Assembly (NCBI GenBank): GCA_021773435.1
Contig: JAJFKC010000039.1
Location: forward strand, 124,001 to 188,000
Origin: Porticoccaceae bacterium
GTDB lineage: Bacteria > Pseudomonadota > Gammaproteobacteria > Pseudomonadales > Porticoccaceae
Length of the DNA: 64,000 nt
Direction: 5' to 3'
Below the pieces are notes generated by a model. It worked only from the letters and a program-made list of their open reading frames with translations, did not search any database and was not told where the DNA came from. Numbering within the stretch: the first letter of the stretch is position 1; every line of letters starts with the position of its first letter. Below, one piece after another: positions 56,689-64,000 of the stretch. A program made the position numbers and the translations under genes.

Positions 56689-59004
56689 TTAGAAGCCTTG
56701 CCCCATAGAAAACTGGAAGACCTCTGTTTCATCGAACTCATTGTCGTTAAATGGCGAAGCAAGAGCGACTGTTATTGGCCCAAAGCCGCTCACCCAGGTG
56801 CCGCCAATGCCAAATGAATAGCGTAACTCGGCTACATCTGGACTAAAACAATTTGTCTGGAAGGCATTACATTCCGTATCAAATATATTACCTGCATCAA
56901 AAAAGACCATGGCTTGCACACTACGCTGATCCTTCAAAAAAGGCACCGGAAAAAGTAATTCAACACTGGCTGACGCTTTTACATTGCCACCAAATGGATC
57001 TGGATCGTCAAAGCCTGGAAACGGTGTATCCTGAGGACCCAGCGAGTTGTTTTTGAAACCGCGTACCGATTTGAAGCCACCACCGTAATAATTTTTGAAA
57101 AATGGCAGTCGATCAGCATCACCCAGGCCAAAACCATAACCAAGATCTGTTTTTAAATGAAGAGTCAAACTTTTGGTGATGGGCTTAAAATACTGTGCTG
57201 CGTAACTAAACTTTAGATATTCAAGATCAATACCCGGTACCGAAAACTCAACCCCCATCCGTTGGGAAGAGCCTCTGGTGGCCAGCACCCCACGATTTAG
57301 GGTTGATTGCGACCAACTCAACGTACTGGTCAACATTGTGTAGTTATCACCATTTTCCCGTAAAAACTGGATAATTTCTAAAGACGGGAACACACCAACA
57401 TCGATCGACAAATTCTCAACACTCAAGCCAAAACTAATTCGAGAAGTCTCAGTGAGCGGATAGCCGAAATTAACGCCTGTCGTAAAACTATCAGAGGTGT
57501 ATTCAGCCACATCAAAATCACCATAATCGGTGGCCACAAATGAAAACCGATAACCCGCGCTAACACCGTCTTTGGTAAAATAGGGGTCATTCAAAGAAAC
57601 CGTTGCATTGGTCCGATATTTGCTCCTGCTCACACCGAAACTTACTGAATTGCCGGTACCGAAGAAATTCCGCTCTGAAATATTTCCACCTAGAATAATA
57701 CCCGATCCCTGAGCTACGCCGAAACTAGCCCCCACACTGCCTGAAGGCTGCTCTTCCACCGTGATAAAAACATCCAGTTGATCGTCGGTACCGGGCACTT
57801 CGCGAGTTTCGGTGGTGACTTCCTTGAAATGTCCAAGACGCTCCAATCGCACTTTGGAATGTTCGATCATGTCGGTAGATGCTGACGCTGCTTCCATTTG
57901 CCTCATCTCACGACGCAGTACCTCATCATCAGTTTTGGTATTTCCACGAAACTCAATACGGCGGACATACGCTCTCTTGCCAGGCTTAACAAAAAAAGTG
58001 ACTTTGGCCGTACTTTCTTCTTCATCAAGCTCCGGAAATGCCTCCACTTCAGCAAAGGTATAACCTTCAGCACCCAGTCGCCGGGTGAACAACTCCTTCG
58101 TGGTCGTCATTAAAGTCTGGGAAAAAGTCAGGCCTTCGCGCATCAACACCAACGATAACAGCTGCGCTTCAGGAACGATTAATTCACCAGCCAGTTCCAC
58201 TTTATTAACCGTATAAACACTTCCCTCGCTAACATTGACGGTGATAAATACGGTGTCCCGATCCGGGCCAAGGGAAACCTGGGTAGAGTCAATATTAAAT
58301 TTAAGGTAGCCACGGTCGAGATACCACGATTCTAGTCGTTCTAAATCACCAGTGAGTTTTTCCCGAGAGTATTTGTCATCACCCATAAAAAATGACAGCA
58401 GCCCAGTGGTTTGTAATTCAAACAAGCCCACCAGAGCTTTGTCATCAAAGGCATGATTACCGACAATATTAATATGTTTGATTGCTGCCACTGAGCCTTC
58501 GTCGATAGTCAGATTTATCGCCACTCGGTTGCGTGGTAACTCAGTCACTTCCCCAACCACATCGGCATCATAACGGCCCTGGCTGACATACTGTCGGCGT
58601 AGCTCCTGACTCATGCCCTGTAATACAGGTTGTCGAAATATCTGCCCCTCCGATAAACCCGCGCCATCCAGCGCCTCAAGCAATTGCTCATCTTCTATGG
58701 CTTTATTACCACTAATAGTGATTTCGGCGATGGCCGGGCGCTCTGTGACGATAATCACCAGAACGTTATTATCTCGGGCAATACGAATATCGTTGAAATA
58801 GCCGGTCTGGAACAGAGCTCGCGTTGCTTCACGAATACCCTCATCGTCAACCAAGTCACCCGCGCTTATCGGTAGAGAGGCGAACACGGTGCCCGCGGAA
58901 ACCCGCTGCAACCCGTCAACGCGAATATCTTCAACCTGAAATACTTCGGCATGGGCTAACGTGAAAAAAAACCAGAACAGCAACGGCGATAACAGTCGTT
59001 TCAT
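56689..59004 (-). CDS. bamA: outer membrane protein assembly factor BamA
   Basis: BamA is the core of the outer-membrane beta-barrel insertion machine. It is 771 residues: a signal peptide (1-19, ending AHA), five POTRA domains (about 20-345; first FQVEDIRVDGLQRVSAGTVF), and a 16-strand barrel ending EVFQFSMGQGF with a terminal Phe. The VRGF segment near 660 (SVRGFKNNSLGP) is the conserved loop-6 motif. It lies between rseP and skp. Confidence 0.98.
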   Translation of the reverse strand: MKRLLSPLLFWFFFTLAHAEVFQVEDIRVDGLQRVSAGTVFASLPISAGDLVDDEGIREATRALFQTGYFNDIRIARDNNVLVIIVTERPAIAEITISGNKAIEDEQLLEALDGAGLSEGQIFRQPVLQGMSQELRRQYVSQGRYDADVVGEVTELPRNRVAINLTIDEGSVAAIKHINIVGNHAFDDKALVGLFELQTTGLLSFFMGDDKYSREKLTGDLERLESWYLDRGYLKFNIDSTQVSLGPDRDTVFITVNVSEGSVYTVNKVELAGELIVPEAQLLSLVLMREGLTFSQTLMTTTKELFTRRLGAEGYTFAEVEAFPELDEEESTAKVTFFVKPGKRAYVRRIEFRGNTKTDDEVLRREMRQMEAASASTDMIEHSKVRLERLGHFKEVTTETREVPGTDDQLDVFITVEEQPSGSVGASFGVAQGSGIILGGNISERNFFGTGNSVSFGVSRSKYRTNATVSLNDPYFTKDGVSAGYRFSFVATDYGDFDVAEYTSDSFTTGVNFGYPLTETSRISFGLSVENLSIDVGVFPSLEIIQFLRENGDNYTMLTSTLSWSQSTLNRGVLATRGSSQRMGVEFSVPGIDLEYLKFSYAAQYFKPITKSLTLHLKTDLGYGFGLGDADRLPFFKNYYGGGFKSVRGFKNNSLGPQDTPFPGFDDPDPFGGNVKASASVELLFPVPFLKDQRSVQAMVFFDAGNIFDTECNAFQTNCFSPDVAELRYSFGIGGTWVSGFGPITVALASPFNDNEFDETEVFQFSMGQGF

Positions 59005-59047
59005 GTATGCTTAAAAAACTCTTTATTGTTAATGTTTAAACGATCAG

Positions 59048-60403
59048 TTACAGCCGAGCGATGTCATTGTATAGCGCCAGCACCATCAAACCAACGACCA
59101 AAAACAAACCCACCCGATAGCCAAACTCCTGGGTTTTTATCGACACCGGGCTACCCTTGACTACTTCCGCCAGGTAATAAGCCAGATGACCGCCATCGAG
59201 CACTGGTATCGGCAGCAAATTCAACACCGCGAGACTGACACTCAACAGGGCCATAAATTGCAGAAAGGCCACTACGCCATAGCTAGCAGAAGCGCCGGCC
59301 ACTTTAGCAATGGTGATAGGCCCGCTCAAGTGTTCGAGAGAAATATCTCCAACGATCATTTTCTTGATAGAAGAGAGGATTAGCAGCGTGGTTTTTCCGG
59401 TTTGACGCCAGGCTTTAGCCAATGCCCCAAACATCCCGTATTGACTCTCGCGATAGAAATTCGCTGGCCATTCAACTGGCAACGCTGACATACCAACCTG
59501 ACCAATAATCGTGTCACCGGCCGTGGTCACCGATTTTGGCGTCATACTTAATGTCAGTGTGTCCCCATCACGTTCTATCAGGACTGTAAGATTCTGTCCG
59601 GGACGAGCCCGCACGTACTCAACCCAGGTATTCCAGTCTGGCATCGCAATACCATCGGCCGACAAAACCAAATCTTTCGACTGCATGCCGGCCATTGCCG
59701 CTGGATCACCGGGCGTGAGTTCATTGGCTATAGGCAGGGTTTTAGGTCGATACAGGCTGATACCGATACTGCCAATTGGATCGGGGTCGCGGGCATCGAT
59801 ATTCCAGCCCAGCAAAGCCGCTTCACTGTCATATTCGAGATTTGAATCCGCATAGCGAACCGTAAAACGAATGGTGCCGTGCTCGCCAATTCGATGCACC
59901 AGACGCTCACCCAGGTCTTGCCAGGTCGTTGTCGGCTCACCATCAACGGCAATGATTTCCTGACCGCCCTCAAGCCCAGCGGCCTCGGCGATGGAACCGG
60001 GTGTTACCTCAGCGATTATTGGTGCAACGCCCTGCACACCCACCATGTAAATAATCCAGTACGCCAGGATCGCCAGGACAAAATTTGCCAGCGGCCCTGC
60101 TGCAACGGTTGCCATGCGCTGGATGACCGGTTTTCGATTAAAAGCATAAGGGATATCAGCAACAGCAACTTCGCCCTCTCGCTCATCGACCATTTTGACA
60201 TAGCCGCCGAGTGGTAAAGCAGCAATCACAAATTCAGTGTCATGGCGATCTCGCCAACGTATCAGCGCCGGACCAAAACCTATGGAAAACCGAAGCACTT
60301 TGATACCACAGCGTCGGGCCACCCAAAAATGACCGAACTCATGAAATGTGACCAACACACCTAACACTATCAGTGTGTAAAAAATCATCTCGATTATTGC
60401 CAT
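59048..60403 (-). CDS. rseP: RIP zinc metalloprotease RseP
   Basis: RseP is a site-2 protease that cuts anti-sigma factors inside the membrane. It is 451 residues. The zinc motif HEFGH lies in the first membrane helix (residues 21-25), with two PDZ domains (about 115-290) and the LLPIPVLDGGHL motif near 400 supplying the third ligand. It lies between dxr and bamA, the conserved order. Confidence 0.97.
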   Translation of the reverse strand: MAIIEMIFYTLIVLGVLVTFHEFGHFWVARRCGIKVLRFSIGFGPALIRWRDRHDTEFVIAALPLGGYVKMVDEREGEVAVADIPYAFNRKPVIQRMATVAAGPLANFVLAILAYWIIYMVGVQGVAPIIAEVTPGSIAEAAGLEGGQEIIAVDGEPTTTWQDLGERLVHRIGEHGTIRFTVRYADSNLEYDSEAALLGWNIDARDPDPIGSIGISLYRPKTLPIANELTPGDPAAMAGMQSKDLVLSADGIAMPDWNTWVEYVRARPGQNLTVLIERDGDTLTLSMTPKSVTTAGDTIIGQVGMSALPVEWPANFYRESQYGMFGALAKAWRQTGKTTLLILSSIKKMIVGDISLEHLSGPITIAKVAGASASYGVVAFLQFMALLSVSLAVLNLLPIPVLDGGHLAYYLAEVVKGSPVSIKTQEFGYRVGLFLVVGLMVLALYNDIARL

Positions 60404-60455
60404 TTATTATCCTGAAGCTCTTTACTAAGAGCCATTCTCAATCTGAATCTCAATT

Positions 60456-61691
60456 TCAACCGACACGACGCACTAGCTGCTCGGCAGACCTGCGTGCGCG
60501 CCTATCAGCGTCTTGGACTTCGGTCAGGTCAACAGGTTCAGTAACCGACCAGCTTTGCATCACACCGTCGACCACCCGGTAAATCTCGGCAAATCCAATC
60601 GCACCAGCTAAAAAGGCTGCCACCGCTACTTCGTTAGCCGCATTTAGCGCAGCAGGCGCGTCAGCCATATCACGCGCTGCGGCTCTCGCCAACCCGAGAC
60701 TGGGAAATCTCTCATTGTCCGGCGCTTCAAAGTTGAGCACTGCCGCTGTAACCAAATCCAGCATCGCGACACCCGATTCAATTCGCTCAGGCCAGGCCAG
60801 GCCATGGGCGATGGGCGTGCGCATATCCGGATTACCCAATTGGGCCAGCACGGAGCCATCGGTGTATTCTACCAGAGAGTGGACGATGCTCTGGGGGTGA
60901 ATAATGATTTCGACCTTGCTCTCATCGACATCGAATAACCAACAGGCTTCGATCAGCTCAAGTCCTTTGTTCATCATCGTCGCTGAGTCAACAGATATCT
61001 TGCGGCCCATCTGCCAGTTCGGGTGGGCACAGGCCTGATCAGGCGTCACAGTATCGAGCACATCCAGGGGCGTTGTCCGAAATGGACCTCCGGATCCGGA
61101 CAACAAAAGTTTTCTTACGCCGTATGGATTCGCCGGTTTATTCTGTTTCTGAGCATCGGAGTCCAGCTGTCGTGCGGTGTTTTTCTCTGTGCTAATCGCG
61201 TCACGATTAAAACTCTCTGGCAAACATTGAAAAATCGCATTGTGTTCGCTATCTATCGGCAGAAGAGTCGCGCCATGACGGCTGACAGCTTGCATAAAAA
61301 GGCCACCGGCCATCACCAGCGCTTCTTTATTGGCCAGCAATACCTTTTTGCCTGCACGCACCGCTGCCAGGGTTGGCACCAAACCGGCTGCACCGACTAT
61401 AGCCGCCATAACAATATCAACATCGTCGTGATTAGCAACCAAAGCCAGGCCCTCAGTGCCTGACAGAACTTTTGTCCCAGGAGGCACCTGGGCACGCAAT
61501 AACTCAGCGGATTGCTCTGATGAGACAACCGTATAACGGGGTTTAAATTGCTGACACTGACGAGCCAGCGCTTCGACACGCGTGTGGCCCGTTAACGCAA
61601 AAATCGTGTATCGGTCAGAGTGACGCGCGACAACATCCAGCGTGCTGACGCCAATGGAACCGGTAGCACCTAGAATCGTTAGCGTCTGCAT
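60456..61691 (-). CDS. dxr: 1-deoxy-D-xylulose 5-phosphate reductoisomerase
   Basis: Dxr makes methylerythritol phosphate, the committed step of the MEP pathway. It is 411 residues from ATG 61691; GTG 61715 would add eight. NADPH motif GATGSIG lies at 8-14, [15 protein letters not shown] near 120, [12 protein letters not shown] near 145 and LSGSGGPFR near 195. Between the last two, about 22 extra polar residues ([19 protein letters not shown]) stand where E. coli has a short loop. It lies between cdsA and rseP. Confidence 0.96.
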   Translation of the reverse strand: MQTLTILGATGSIGVSTLDVVARHSDRYTIFALTGHTRVEALARQCQQFKPRYTVVSSEQSAELLRAQVPPGTKVLSGTEGLALVANHDDVDIVMAAIVGAAGLVPTLAAVRAGKKVLLANKEALVMAGGLFMQAVSRHGATLLPIDSEHNAIFQCLPESFNRDAISTEKNTARQLDSDAQKQNKPANPYGVRKLLLSGSGGPFRTTPLDVLDTVTPDQACAHPNWQMGRKISVDSATMMNKGLELIEACWLFDVDESKVEIIIHPQSIVHSLVEYTDGSVLAQLGNPDMRTPIAHGLAWPERIESGVAMLDLVTAAVLNFEAPDNERFPSLGLARAAARDMADAPAALNAANEVAVAAFLAGAIGFAEIYRVVDGVMQSWSVTEPVDLTEVQDADRRARRSAEQLVRRVG

Positions 61692-61737
61692 GGGTATTGT
61701 GACCGCCTGGTGCACTGCAACGCAACAAATGGCTCAT

Positions 61738-62580
61738 TCATGTCTGGTGCTCATACAACAGGCCGTACATCAGTGCGAATACGGGTAGCGCTGCGGTCAG
61801 ACCATCCACTCGATCCAGCACACCGCCATGACCCGGTAATATCGTACCGCTGTCTTTTACACCGCGATGACGCTTGACCATGCTCACCAGTAAATCGCCA
61901 ACTACCGAAGCCAGTCCAGTTATTACTGCTAGCAGCAACCACGCCCACAACCGAGTTTGTTCACCGGCTCCAGACAATGCATAAAACATAGCGACGATAA
62001 CAATGGCTAGTATACCGCCAGCAAATCCTTCCCAGGTTTTTCCAGGGCTAACTTCCGGCGCTAATTTATGAAGCCCAAAAGCTCGACCACTGAAAAATGC
62101 GCCGATATCAGCCAGGGCCACCAACACCACAACACTGAACACCAACCAGGCCCCATTAGCCAAATGAATCAAGGTAGTCAGAGCCACCCAAGTGGGCACT
62201 AATACAACAATTCCCATAGCTGCACACAACCAGCGTTTACCCCACAACAACGCGCTACTGGGGTAACCCTGAACCCATAACAGCGCAATGGCCCACCAGG
62301 CGCAGGCCCAGGCGAGCAGGGATCGAACACGATTATTAACGGCGGCGCCGTCGCTAAAGTCGAACTGCCAACCTGCGAGGCCGACTAGAATCAATAAGCC
62401 GAGCGTGTAAACCAAACGGGAACGCAACCCAGAAAACCCTGCTAAAGCGCTCCATTCCCAACCGGCATAGCCGACAACCAGAGCCATAAGGATAGAGAAA
62501 TGCCCAGGCACCAGGCCAAACAAAGCCGCTAAAAATAGCGTCGCTAACACAATCGCCGTCGCTATCCGTTGTTTAAGCAC
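61738..62580 (-). CDS. cdsA: phosphatidate cytidylyltransferase
   Basis: CdsA makes CDP-diacylglycerol for phospholipid synthesis. It is 280 residues with about eight membrane helices. The family signature SMVKRHRGVKDSGTILPGHG and GVLDRVDGL lies near 235-260. GTG 62580 shares its first base with the last base of the uppS stop TAG. The C-terminus is complete. Confidence 0.96.
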   Translation of the reverse strand: MLKQRIATAIVLATLFLAALFGLVPGHFSILMALVVGYAGWEWSALAGFSGLRSRLVYTLGLLILVGLAGWQFDFSDGAAVNNRVRSLLAWACAWWAIALLWVQGYPSSALLWGKRWLCAAMGIVVLVPTWVALTTLIHLANGAWLVFSVVVLVALADIGAFFSGRAFGLHKLAPEVSPGKTWEGFAGGILAIVIVAMFYALSGAGEQTRLWAWLLLAVITGLASVVGDLLVSMVKRHRGVKDSGTILPGHGGVLDRVDGLTAALPVFALMYGLLYEHQT

Positions 62581-63338
62581 TACGCTCTATCTCGTTGCGA
62601 CACCAATAGTTGGCTACTACTCAGGCCAAAACGCCGATTGCGACGACGGTATTCCTCAAGAGCCAGGTCAAACTCTGCCTTGCCAAAATCTGGCCAATAA
62701 CAATCAGCGAAGCAAAGCTCCGTATAGGCCATCTGCCAAAGCAGGAAGTTGCTGATCCGTTGTTCACCGGCGGTACGAATGCATAAATCGGGTGGCGGGA
62801 AATCGGCGAGAGATAATTCCTTTGCCAACAACTCTTCACTGATATTTGCCGGTGCTAGTTCTCCATCAGCAACCTTCTGAGCCAGTGTTCGTGCCGCCTC
62901 AGTAATATCCCATCGACCACCGTAGTCGACTGCCAACACCAGATTCATATCACCTTCAGCGGTCAGCGCTTCTGCCTGCTTAATCCGGTTACGCAAGCCA
63001 TTGCTATACCGACCGCGCTCGCCGATTACATGGAGTCGCACTTTTTTGTCGCGCAACTTGCGCATTTCATTTTTGATGTAGGTCCCAAACAGTGCAAATA
63101 AACCCTGCACCTCTGATTTGGGGCGTTGCCAGTTTTCACTGCTAAACGCAAATAGAGTCAGCGTTTCAACACCTTGATCACGGCAGGCCTCGAGAACATT
63201 GCGAACATTTTCAACCCCGGCCTGATGCCCGGCGACCCCACCAAGGCCGCGCTCATTGGCCCAACGGTTGTTACCGTCCATAATGATTGCGACATGACGC
63301 AGCGGAGGGGCTTCTTCTTGACTTGCAACTTCAGTCAT
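62580..63338 (-). CDS. uppS: isoprenyl transferase (undecaprenyl diphosphate synthase)
   Basis: UppS builds undecaprenyl diphosphate for peptidoglycan and O-antigen. It is 252 residues. The catalytic Asp21 lies in IIMDGNNRWANERG, with TLFAFSSENWQRP near 60, VLAVDYGGRWDI near 147 and CIRTAGEQRISNFLLWQMAYTEL near 187. The final box usually reads RTGGE; here it is RTAGE. It lies between frr and cdsA, the conserved order. Confidence 0.97.
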   Translation of the reverse strand: MTEVASQEEAPPLRHVAIIMDGNNRWANERGLGGVAGHQAGVENVRNVLEACRDQGVETLTLFAFSSENWQRPKSEVQGLFALFGTYIKNEMRKLRDKKVRLHVIGERGRYSNGLRNRIKQAEALTAEGDMNLVLAVDYGGRWDITEAARTLAQKVADGELAPANISEELLAKELSLADFPPPDLCIRTAGEQRISNFLLWQMAYTELCFADCYWPDFGKAEFDLALEEYRRRNRRFGLSSSQLLVSQRDRA

Positions 63339-63365
63339 AACGGTGATCGAGGAGTGACCATCTAT

Positions 63366-63923
63366 TCAGATCTCCATCAAATCCTTTTCTTTAACCGCTA
63401 GCGCTTCATCAACGACACCTATAAAGCGATCAGTCAACTTCTGCACATCATCGTGGGCACGGCGATCTTCATCTTCAGTGATATCTTTGTCTTTTAATAA
63501 TTCTTTGAAATCCGACAATACGTCGCGACGGATATTGCGTATCGACACCCTGGAGTTTTCAGCTTCCTGACGGGCATGACGGATGAAGCCCTTGCGGGTC
63601 TCCTCCGTCAGGGCCGGCATGGGGATGCGAATAACCTCACCAGCAGTCGCCGGATTAAGCCCCAGATCAGATTTCATGATGGCTTTTTCGATATCGGGTA
63701 CCAGGTTTTTCTCCCAGGGCGTAACAGCCAGGGTACGGGCATCGAGAACCGAAATATTTGCCACCTGTGAAAGTGGCGTGGCGCTACCATAATAAGACAT
63801 CGTCACTGATTCCAGAATACTGGGGTGGGCTCGACCGGTACGAATTTTATTCATCGAGTGACCGAGCGCCTCTAGGGTTTTTTCCATGCGCTCTTTGGCA
63901 TCGTCTTTTAGCTCTTCAATCAC
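63366..63923 (-). CDS. frr: ribosome recycling factor
   Basis: RRF splits post-termination ribosomes with EF-G. It is 185 residues, typical length. The start is GTG 63923, overlapping the pyrH stop as GTGA. The [28 protein letters not shown] block near 25 and the helical C-terminal segment [17 protein letters not shown] match the family. It lies between pyrH and uppS. Confidence 0.97.
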   Translation of the reverse strand: MIEELKDDAKERMEKTLEALGHSMNKIRTGRAHPSILESVTMSYYGSATPLSQVANISVLDARTLAVTPWEKNLVPDIEKAIMKSDLGLNPATAGEVIRIPMPALTEETRKGFIRHARQEAENSRVSIRNIRRDVLSDFKELLKDKDITEDEDRRAHDDVQKLTDRFIGVVDEALAVKEKDLMEI

Positions 63924-64000
63924 GTTTTATTCTCTTCTGCCCCGGTCGGCTCCTCGATCAGCGTACCTTCGTTGCAACCCACCACAATATTTAGCAACGC
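63920..64000 (-). CDS. pyrH: UMP kinase, C-terminal end (cut by the window edge)
   Basis: The last 26 codons of pyrH are visible: [16 protein letters not shown] followed by PTGAEENKT and TGA. E. coli PyrH ends in a similar NIRRVVMGEKEGTLITE, so identity is based on that short match and on position before frr. The stop overlaps the frr GTG. The PTGAEENKT tail is longer than in E. coli. Confidence 0.75.
   Translation of the reverse strand, partial: ALLNIVVGCNEGTLIEEPTGAEENKT

Overview
This 64 kb window is chromosomal DNA from a gammaproteobacterium, probably a marine or environmental member of the Cellvibrionales/Spongiibacteraceae-like lineages. That placement is inferred from gene order and protein flavour, not from a search. 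Composition is moderate in G+C, and most genes are conserved housekeeping genes on the minus strand. I see no transposase, integrase, phage gene, CRISPR array or defence island.

From about 1 to 20.9 kb the content is accessory and mixed-strand. It holds a partial cytochrome c, a ferritin, two flavin-dependent luciferase-like oxidoreductases, a DUF2235 hydrolase, an nfeD-slipin membrane operon, a CaiB-type CoA-transferase with an acyl-CoA carboxylase beta subunit, and a cytochrome c5-like lipoprotein. It also holds a phosphoribosyltransferase, an AI-2E transporter, a TauE-type permease, a DUF748 protein, an epoxide-hydrolase-like SnoaL protein, an SMP-30 lactonase and a metallo-beta-lactamase-fold hydrolase. 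This looks like catabolic and membrane-maintenance cargo beside the core genome.

From about 21 to 34.4 kb lie tRNA-Ser(GCU), csrA, lysC, alaS, a HIT protein, a Trm112-like protein, an M23 peptidase, recX, a DUF4126 gene and recA (with a perfect SOS box), all on the minus strand. mutS and fdxA follow on the plus strand, converging on rpoS.

From 34.5 kb to the end is one long minus-strand superoperon. In transcription order it reads pyrH(end)-frr-uppS-cdsA-dxr-rseP-bamA-skp-lpxD-fabZ-lpxA-lpxB-rnhB-(KAS III)-dnaE-accA-tilS-pyrG-kdsA-eno-ftsB-ispD-ispF-truD-pcm-DUF368-nlpD-rpoS. It links translation recycling, isoprenoid and undecaprenyl synthesis, outer-membrane biogenesis, lipid A synthesis, fatty-acid supply, replication and stress control. 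The usual surE between truD and pcm is absent.

Two things stand out. First, at least a dozen loci carry degenerate tandem repeats with a 12-17 bp unit, placed at gene junctions or in frame inside gene ends or linkers (FabZ tail, TilS, DnaE, RpoS N-terminus). Inside coding sequence the unit is 12 or 15 bp, both multiples of three; outside it varies. This looks like a lineage-specific minisatellite habit. Second, a conserved gene downstream of the slipin is split by one in-frame TAG exactly where homologues, as I remember them, have glutamine. No wholly new multi-gene system is visible.
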